A stretch of DNA of 64,000 nucleotides, taken from Cryptomeria japonica (taxonomy: Eukaryota; Streptophyta; Pinopsida; Cupressales; Cupressaceae). The notes beneath the pieces are model-generated. The model searched no databases and had not been told where the DNA came from. It saw only the letters and a list, made by a program, of their open reading frames with translations. The translations under genes were made by a program, and so were the position numbers. Location of the stretch: contig NC_081409.1 of NCBI RefSeq assembly GCF_030272615.1, positions 914,373,840 to 914,437,839 on the forward strand. Reading direction: 5' to 3'. Shown here piece after piece: positions 57,049-64,000 of this stretch. The stretch's first letter is position 1. Each line of letters begins with the position of its first letter.

Positions 57049-58895
57049 TGTTGATTTCAATCTAATAATCTTGTCATTGATGTCAAAAGGTTCAGTATTG
57101 GGAAGTGTCGACAACACCATGTATATTCAAGCATGGTGTACGTTGAATGGACAAAATTATGTTTTGATTAATCCCACATGATCTGTGTAGCAAGGCTATT
57201 GGCTATTTATATAGCCCAACGCACAGTTTGTAAAGTGAGCTATGGCTCACATGTTTTGTTGCTCGATTTGGAGTGTGTTTTGGGCAAGTGGTGTCGATGA
57301 GACACTATGCCATAGGAGTGAGTTGTTTTCAGTCTCACTGATGGCACAAGTCATATCAATCATGAAGATAGGCCAGTGTGTGAAGCAGAGTTCGGAGCTC
57401 ATTGAAATGAATTTCATATCTCACTGAGAACCCAAGAGAAAGGTTTGACAACGTGGCAGATGAAGTGACGTGTGGCAAGGAGGTACTCGGTACACTGCCA
57501 AGACACATTCTATGTCTCACTAAGTATCTAAGGCAGTGACAATGTGGAGGTACTTAATGATCGTCGAGACATATTTTGTGTCTCACTAAGCACCTGAGAC
57601 AGTGGGAGCACATGAGAGACTTATAGACCCTACACAGTGATGTGGTTGACAAAGGTTGAATGCATATGATCATTGGCAGTGGGAGATAGTTAAGGCTCGA
57701 ACATCAAGAAGACACTTGAACGGCTTAGATTGCAGTGCCATTGTGCACTTACCAAAAGATGTCAAATGAGCTTAACTCCGAAGTAGCCCGATGTGGTCCC
57801 ACGACACGTCGAGTGTGTCAGTTGTTCCCACTTGAATGAGGTGTCAAGAGAATTTCCGAGTTTCTTCGACATTACATGTTGTTGAAGACCCAGAGAGATT
57901 GTGCAAGTCAAATGTGAAGTGGCATGTGGAACCACCACAGTGGTAAAAATGATAAATATTTTCAATCAAATTGTGATGATCAACGGTTCAGATTTAAAGG
58001 ATCTAAAGGAACTTGATTTGGCGCGATAATAGAGCATTCTAGGAACTTGCACAAGTTGACTTAGACAACAATCTATAGAACCCAATTAGATAGACGGTGA
58101 TGAGATACAAAATGGGATGGATTCTCTATGTTGTGATGACAAGAACAAAGTGAAAACCGACTTAATGAACAATCCCTATTACAAGCATTGAAAGATGTAC
58201 AGATCATGTTGCATGATTACAATGCAAACAACTTCCTGAATGGTATGTGATGTGGTATTGACCAATTTTATGGAGGTGAATACAAAGCATACAAATAGAA
58301 TGTAAATTGACATAGATGGTGTTGATGCGGTAATGAGATAAATAATCCAGATGTTGTAGGAAAGAAAAAGAGAGAGTGTGCAGATATTGTTTCATCAATC
58401 TAAATAGTAGAAAAGGGAGTGCAGTAGAGCTAAAAAGGTGTGAACAAAACTTCTAAAGAGACAAAAGTAGAACCATAAAGGTTCATTTTTCTTGACATTA
58501 ACTATATTACATCAAGATTGCAGTCTTGCATGTTGATTAAGGGTTGGAGCCCTACATGAATGATGTAAGGGATTGGTGTCCCAAACTCTGAATAAGTTAT
58601 TGTAAGGAGATTGGTGTCTCCCGAAGGTTGGTGCCTTCAAATCAATTGTAATCAATTGACACATTTGTGAGATTGGAATTGGACAGTAGCTCCTAGCAAC
58701 ATTTTCTCACCGTGGTTTTTCCTATCTTGGGTTTTCCACGTAAATCTTGGTGTTGTGTGGTGTTATTGATCAAATTATTCTCTTGCATTATATGATTGGT
58801 TACTTGTAACAAATAAAAAGTGAAACTAGGAGATTTAATGAAATATACTAATTCACCCCCCCTCTTAGTATAGTTGTGTGTTGAACACATATATC
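57049..58895 (+). repeat. Copia-3 3' LTR
   Basis: Starts TGTTGATTTCAATC after a purine tract; the end is near GTGTTGAACA. About 1.85 kb, without a partner in the window. Stem 1: CGTGG 58711-58715 / CCACG 58736-58740. Stem 2 around a C-rich loop: ATACTAA 58845-58851 / TTAGTAT 58865-58871, a different stem sequence that is still perfectly paired. Small frames inside (57242, 57762, 58204) show no similarity. Confidence 0.75.
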
Positions 58896-59222
58896 TTCCC
58901 TACCAATTGGAAATCCCTAGATTTTGCAAGTTACTTGTAAGTGATAAAAAGTGAAATTAGGAGATTTAATGAAATATACTAATTCACCTCCCCCTCCCCC
59001 CCCCCCCCCCACCTCTCAGTATAGTTGTGTTCTCAACACATATATCTTCCCTACCAATTGGAAATCCCTAGATTTTGCAAGTTACTTGTAAGTGATAAAA
59101 AGTGAAATTGGGAGATTTAATGAAATATACTAATTCACAACCCCCCCCCACCCCCTCCTCAGTATAGTTGTGTGTTCAACACATATATCTTCCCTACCAA
59201 TTGGAAATCCCTAGATTTTGCA
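58799..59222 (+). repeat. Triplicated LTR end plus flank
   Basis: GTTACTTGT starts units at 58799, 58930 and 59081 (131 and 151 bp apart). Each holds the last ~95 bp of the Copia-3 LTR with its poly-C tract and about 40 bp of flanking DNA ending ATTTTGCAA. The C tracts differ in length, from 7 to over 15. Confidence 0.93.
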
Positions 59223-59590
59223 ATTTATGAATGATTGTCTCCAAATGGATGATAAAGTAGAGGCTAAAATTCTTCAACTACTACGCTTAGAAGATGTGAT
59301 ACACCTCTTGGAAACTTTGTTTAACATCAGGGAATGGTGAAACATTGGCTTGACAAGAGAGCTAAGGTCAAAGCTTTCCATATTTCTGATTTTCTCCCTT
59401 ATTACAACAAGCCTCACAAGAAAAGAGAAATCATGGTAAGTTTGAAAGGTTATGGTTAGGTTCCATCCAAATTGTTGAAACCTTGGGTGTCTATACCTAT
59501 CAACTACAATCTCTTATTAGATAGGTTATTCGATTGTCAATCAATGGACAATATTTTAAGCACTATCACCAAGTCTAAGCAGTCTTGATG
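59223..59590 (+). pseudogene. Gypsy integrase C-terminal tail
   Basis: Two frames together read as the end of a plant gypsy integrase: WLDKRAKVKAFHISDFVLYY, then KFERLWLGSIQIVETLGVY and SINGQYFKHYHQV, corresponding to the KFxxLWLGPF...INGQxLKHYY pattern. Several stops. It may be the displaced end of Gypsy-2, whose RT ends at 33735, with Copia-3 between, or an independent remnant. Confidence 0.7.
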
Positions 59591-61000
59591 TCTACCTTGT
59601 ACATTGTCAATTTAGGTGTTTTGGTTGTTTGTTTTAATGTTAGTTTTTAGGTTGGTTTATTTTTTCTTGTGGTTCTGCTCTATCCTTGAGGGTTTTCTTT
59701 AGCCAAAATATTTTAATGAAGAGTCATGATGGAAAAATGGCTAAGTAATTATATTCTAGAGCATTCCTTGGAAAAAGGATAGTTATGACTCATGTTTCTT
59801 CAATTTCAAATATTAGTACTAGATTGTATGGTTATCCTTCCTATGGAACTTGGTCATTTGTTTTGTACCCCCCAATACATTCTTGGATAGTTTTTGGTAT
59901 TGGTGGTTGTAGCTTAGTATTGAGTGAAATTTTCAAAGGTCTATCTTTGCTACCACTATTATTCCCAACCTAGCAACAAGCTTAATTGCTTGTAAGTAGA
60001 GATGAGCTTCTCAAATGTGCTTCAAAGGAAATATCAAGAGAAAAAGGAGAAAAGAAAAAATATCAAAAGAACTCAACTGGTTTGGTGTTAAGATAATTCT
60101 ACTAAGGCTATGTACGCCGATAGTAGAGTTATGCCTTGAGTGAGACCATAGAGACAATCTCATTGGGGCTTTAGACAATTGATGGACAATGAGGCAATAG
60201 CCATATAGTTCAAAAGGTGAGATTGATCCATGTAACTCAAACCTTGGTTTGTAATGATAAGTTTTACCATGCTCCAAGAAAGTTAATGAACACACATGTA
60301 CACACATGGGTTTCTTGAATATTTAGGTTTGTTGTGACTTGTCCACATGCCTTAATTTACTTTTGACAAATTGTGGACCCCTTTCTTTTGTGTTGTCTTA
60401 AAATAGGTTTTGTTTCTCTAGTTATTTTCCATCTCCCTTTTGGTCATTAAAGGAAGCTATTTTAAGTTTTGGATGGCTTAAGGTTCATATGGTCCATATT
60501 CTAGTTAGTTGCAAAAGGGTTAAAGTCAAATACCTTAGTGAAATTGTGATTTTTTAGAAGTTCGCAAAGTTGACTTTTGAAGGATTGCCAAACTTTTAGG
60601 ATCTTTTCCAAACTTATGGATGTTCTTATCTTTTCTAAAAAGTGTCTTTTGGATGGTTTACAATTGATGTGTTTATAACGTTGGTTTTTTGCAAAGCTTC
60701 ATTATAGGACTAGACTTTCCATATCTTGATAATTGATATTCCAAACATCTAGTCCACTTTTGCATATCCTTTTTGGTGAAATGAACTACAAAGTCTTTAT
60801 AGTCCAATCTTGTGGGATTGCAAAGTTGAGAGGGACTACTTCCATTTGTTCTAATTACCTAATGTTTGCACAGTACTTGTGGTGCAATTATGATCCTTCG
60901 TTGGCTTTCTTTCTACATTATGAGATTGTGTCTGTAACTTTCATATCTATCTTTTGACTTGAAATCATGCTCTTGCCCCTCATTGTGTGCCTTACATATT
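59591..61000. other. Unassigned, probably gypsy 3' sequence
   Basis: T-rich, with TGGATGG and CAAAGTTGA words that recur loosely. Frames of 60-98 codons (59785, 60011, 60733) have no similarity and unremarkable composition. No LTR end recognised. Confidence 0.4.
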
Positions 61001-62685
61001 GTGTAGGGGAAAAAGCGAGACTAGGTTAATCATGCCCTAATCCTACCTTTTGACACACATTACGGAATACGAAAGAGCCTAGAGATATCGCACAATTGGC
61101 TACTTCTTTTGGTGAAAGAGAGAGCCACGGGATATCTATTAGGATTTCTATTCCCTTGTTGAAATTGTAAGATCAAGTAATGCAAGTTCAAACCCTAATC
61201 TCAAAATGCAAGTATGAACTAATAACAAGATTGCAGAATTGAGATTAAACAATGAACAGCTGTAAGTGTAAGGATAAAATAAGAATGCAGATATGTACCC
61301 GGAGTCGAAATCGGACTGAAAATGCTCGGGACGGGGGCGCGGGTGCCACTGTCTTGAAAACTGCACCGGAAACCACTGTTCTGCACCCTGAAACACTGTC
61401 GGAAAGTTGTCGGAAAGCTGTCTGTCCGGAGGACCAGGGCGCCCAGCGCCTGTGTCCCAGGGACCAGGGCGCCCAGCGCCTCTGTCCCAGGGACCAGGGT
61501 GCCCAGCGCCCCTGTCCTGGCAGGACCAGGGCGCCCAGCGCCCCTGTCCCGGTCTTCTGAGCTGCAACTTCACACAGGGTTCTGTCTTAGCCTTCTCTCT
61601 CCGGATCTGTGTCCCGCGGCGTCGTCCGAATCCCGAAACCTGCAATAATATCTGAAAAGGGGGAGGGGCGGCTATATAGGGTTTTACCTTGGTCAAACCC
61701 CCGCTTCGGTGATTTCCACCTCCACGAATAGCCAAGTTGTTTTGTAAAATGTATTGTGTGTGCAGACCTAGTGTGTGTGCAAGGTCCAAAATGCAAGAAA
61801 GCAAACTAGAGCAACCTAGAAAGTAAACCCTAATTGCTTGTAAATCATAATGTAAATGCTCTAAATCAAGATGCAATGTGATCTAAAGCATGAATAAATG
61901 ATGTATCAAAGCTTATGCAAAGACATGAAAACAATACGAAATCATACCCAACCCTCAAGGGAGGAGTACAAGCCAATCTTCAGTCGGTAATCTCCTATTG
62001 TTCTTCAATGTCTTCCAAGCCCTAAGTGGATGAATGAATTTGATAGATGCTTGATAAAATGATGTTGAGTATTGTTGAAGTCCTTAAAGATCTGCTCTTT
62101 CGCTGCATATGAAGTTCCTGGAAACAAAAATCCATCCCCTTCAAATGAGGAAAGAGAGCTTTTATGTATGAAACCCTAGGTCGTAAATTCGTATTTTGGC
62201 CGACCTAGAGATTGAATCTCCCGCCAATTTCTTGGGGTTAAGCTTTATTTTATGATTGGATCGTGCTCCCAAAATTTTGGGAAAAATGTCCGAGACCATG
62301 TTGCACGGGCGCCATGGTCCCGACAACTTTTCACCAAATTTTCAGGGCCGTCGGATATGATGATTTTAGAGAGAATCCCGAAGTTACAGGTGATTTCGAG
62401 ATGTTTAGACCCCGAAACCAAGCCCCCAAGTTCGAAATAGGACTTAATTAGGGTTTTTGATTAAGTGGTGTATTGGAAGAATAAAATGCGAAGGGCACGC
62501 TTTAGTGAAAGGGCCCAACTTTATGATGTAGAAAATGATGAAATAGGGCCTTAGACCTAATTAATTTGATTAATTAAGTGCTTAAGGAGAAATGCAATGC
62601 AAAATGCAAAATGCACTAAGGCGGGTGCTAAACTAGGTGCGAAATTGTACCACCCTAGCGAGTGCGTACAATTTACGACGCTACA
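61001..62685 (-). repeat. Gypsy-type 3' LTR on the minus strand
   Basis: On the minus strand it starts TGTAGCGTCGTAAATTGTAC at 62685, directly after a polypurine tract. A TATA box (CTATATAG, plus 61672-61679) lies about 1 kb inside. The left end near 61000 is estimated from the change in sequence texture. The rest of the element would lie to the right, beyond the window. The 242-codon minus frame at 61148-61876 is inside this LTR and follows the minisatellite; I do not regard it as a gene. Confidence 0.6.
61431..61553 (-). repeat. 30-32 bp minisatellite, four units
   Basis: GGACCAGGG starts at 61431, 61461, 61491 and 61523. On the minus strand each unit carries GGGCGCCCTGGTCC (third unit changed). 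The same core recurs singly at 62307 and in the PMD intron. Confidence 0.92.
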
Positions 62686-62702
62686 TTTAGCCCCCACTTT
62701 AG
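62686..62702 (-). promoter_or_regulatory. Polypurine tract of the minus-strand gypsy element
   Basis: Minus-strand TAAAGTGGGGGCTAAA directly before the LTR start TGTAGCG. Confidence 0.7.
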
Positions 62703-63270
62703 CGGTCATATGAGTACTACGTGCATATGCAAGCTAAAGTACAAAAAAGTAAACATTATTTGAAAAAGGATATATCCATAAGTCATCGGACGAAGCCCCC
62801 AGCGGTATCTGCAGTACACAGTTAGGAACCGCACCCTACAAAACAAACGTTAGATCACAAAATCACCTAATGCTTACTAGGGAAAGTGATGAAATCTGTG
62901 AGTAGCTATATGCCCCCCCCTGTTTCGACTTACTTATTTAGGGAGGTGAAACAGGGTAGCATGTTTACTTGCGACAAATTGTGTAATAGAGTATTGATGA
63001 GGGGTGTTCACTAAATAGGCTTCATCAGAGTGCTTTTTGGAACATCCTGAGAGTAGGAGAAGGAAAATACGATTCCAACGCAACAAACGGCTCGAAAATC
63101 GCATCTCCCAAACTCAAGTTATGATAAAATGAATGATAGATGAAAAATTAGGGTTTCAAGAAGTAAGAATAAACAAACGAGAGTATATACTTCGAAAGTG
63201 ACACTTGTATTCGTCACTTTGTCGATTTCAGGATACTATTCAGTGCAACAGATCCCACCTAGCCATCATC
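62703..63270 (+). promoter_or_regulatory. Upstream region of the PMD gene
   Basis: No reading frame. TATATA at 63184-63189 stands about 85 bases before the ATG at 63271 and is a candidate TATA box. A C9 run is at 62911-62919. In the minus orientation this is the 3' untranslated region of the gypsy element. Confidence 0.4.
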
Positions 63271-64000
63271 ATGCCTTCACGACGACCGGAGCGTCCCACG
63301 AGGATCGAGCTCCTGCGCCAGGCCGTGATCGACGACGAGCCACTGGACGAGGTGAGTTGACTGAACGTTTGACTTTTGATTTTTCGCATGTTTGACTTTT
63401 CCGTGATCGTATGCGGGCCTCGAAGGCTGACCGGGGCCCACCCAGGGCGCCATGGTCCCTGTGGGGCGCCCTGGTCCCCCCAGGGCGCCATGGTCCCTGA
63501 CAGGGGCGCCATGGTCCCTGCAGGGCGCCATGGTCCCCTCAGGGCGCCATGGTCCCTGACAGGGCGCCATGGTCCCCAATCAGGGCCTGGCAAGAGGTTC
63601 CGGGGCTAGCATATGATGTGCGACGGTTTGCATTTGCGATTTCGATGATCGAGTACTGATTACGGTCATGTTTTCGTTTTGCAGGGTCTCCCGTACATGA
63701 GAGAGCATACAGCAGGACACATTCTTCGCACTTTGCGAGATCAGATTCCACGGCTGACTCAGTCAGAGAGAGACACCCTATCGATAGTAGGATTGTGGTA
63801 CGTGATTCTTATGCCGGCCATTCGGTTTCATCCTGCGATGCTGATGGCACTGATGGAGAGATGGGATCCTGACACCTCTACCTTTCACCTTCCGGTAGGA
63901 GAGCTGACGGTCACACTCGAGGATGTGTACCGTATACTGCGTCCTCCTATCAGAGGAGCGACAGTCACATACGCGACTGATCGGGTAGCGGAGGATCATC
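63271..64000 (+). CDS. Plant mobile domain (PMD) protein gene, 5' part
   Basis: Exon 1 is 63271-63351 (27 codons, MPSRRPERPTRIELLRQAV), followed by GTGAGT. The intron is 63352-63684 and ends TTTTGCAG. Exon 2 starts at 63685 in phase 0 and is open to the window end. It reads HILRTLRDQIPRLTQSERD, GLWYVILMPAIRFHPAMLM, ALMERWDPDTSTFHLPVGEL and TVTLEDVYRILRPPIRG. This is the N-terminal part of the plant mobile domain, as in MAIL1/MAIN proteins and in transposon-borne genes. The host family acts in silencing and genome stability. It lies antisense beside a gypsy 3' LTR, where extra antisense ORFs are known in Tat-lineage elements, so it is probably an element-borne copy. No stops in 132 codons. Confidence 0.85.
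63445..63580 (+). repeat. 19-21 bp minisatellite in the PMD intron, seven units
   Basis: GGGCGCC starts at 63445, 63464, 63483, 63504, 63523, 63542 and 63562; each unit is GGGCGCC(A/C)TGGTCCC plus a short spacer. Spacing 19, 19, 21, 19, 19, 20. The Gly/Pro-rich frames on both strands here are by-products. Confidence 0.95.

Larger units (their letters stand above)
34480..59222 (+). mobile_element. Copia-3, 5'-truncated, with two LTR elements in its 3' end
   Basis: Plus-strand copia starting within the gag-pre-integrase region at about 34480. Coding sequence runs to 37240, and its 3' untranslated region continues in three pieces: to 37282, 50199-50213 and 56866-57048. The inserts are element L (GTATG duplication) and Copia-4 (TTATC duplication). 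Its 3' LTR starts at about 57049, and its end is triplicated at 58799-59222. The 5' LTR, gag and protease are absent. Confidence 0.8.

Noticed and set aside
61148-61876. 242-codon minus-strand frame with GAGxPGPWDR repeats
   Set aside because: It lies inside an LTR, and its repeats are the translation of the 30 bp minisatellite; flanking codons show no domain or codon bias.

Overview
The window looks like repeat-dense nuclear DNA of a land plant with a large genome. The protein-coding remains are almost all plant Ty1/copia, Ty3/gypsy and LINE retroelements, and the LTR elements whose primer-binding site is visible start with the initiator tRNA-Met site (TGGTATCAGAGC). The style of the copia gag and LTR ends suggests a gymnosperm, but that is inference; only the plant assignment is firm. 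I saw no tRNA or rRNA gene and no CRISPR array. No ordinary host gene is intact. The only spliced gene model is a plant-mobile-domain (PMD) gene cut off by the right edge.

Layout. (1) 1-17.3 kb: a copia fragment on minus, then Copia-1 (+). Copia-1 is split by a complete chromovirus-type gypsy (Gypsy-1, 2648-10550, target duplication GAAGC) and by a 5'-truncated minus-strand LINE (11621-15495, target duplication AATCTTTTGA). (2) 17.3-22.4 kb: small tandem repeats, a ~500 bp filler between ~155 bp direct repeats, then alternating CT-rich and TAGGGTT-like blocks. (3) 22.4-33.7 kb: a decayed Tat-like gypsy (Gypsy-2, +) interrupted by a minus-strand copia pile-up (24010-32976) that contains Copia-2. 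(4) 34.5-59.2 kb: Copia-3 (+). Its 3' end was hit twice: by a 12.9 kb LTR element L (37283-50193, GTATG), which contains the non-autonomous element NA and a related solo LTR, and by the young Copia-4 (50214-56860, TTATC). (5) 59.2-61 kb: gypsy integrase tail and unassigned DNA. (6) 61-64 kb: a minus-strand gypsy-type 3' LTR followed by an antisense PMD gene.

Most unusual content. The LINE carries an extra ~530-codon reading frame downstream of its RNase H, inside the same target-site duplication. Element NA has LTRs, primer site and polypurine tract but no protease, integrase or RT; it encodes a coiled-coil/four-zinc-knuckle protein and a ~1,080-codon protein of unknown function. The LINE frame and the large NA protein share a layout (globular N-terminal region, Lys-rich linker, coiled-coil C-terminus), and each has a TATA-like box before its ATG. 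Two hairpins near the LTR 3' ends recur in several LTR families with changed but still paired stems.

How the parts relate. NA and Copia-2 share an identical 33 bp block spanning the polypurine tract and LTR start, so Copia-2-type enzymes are plausible helpers for NA. Most pol regions carry stops, frameshifts or a lost catalytic residue, so the locus is a graveyard. Copia-4, with LTRs about 1% different, is the latest arrival.
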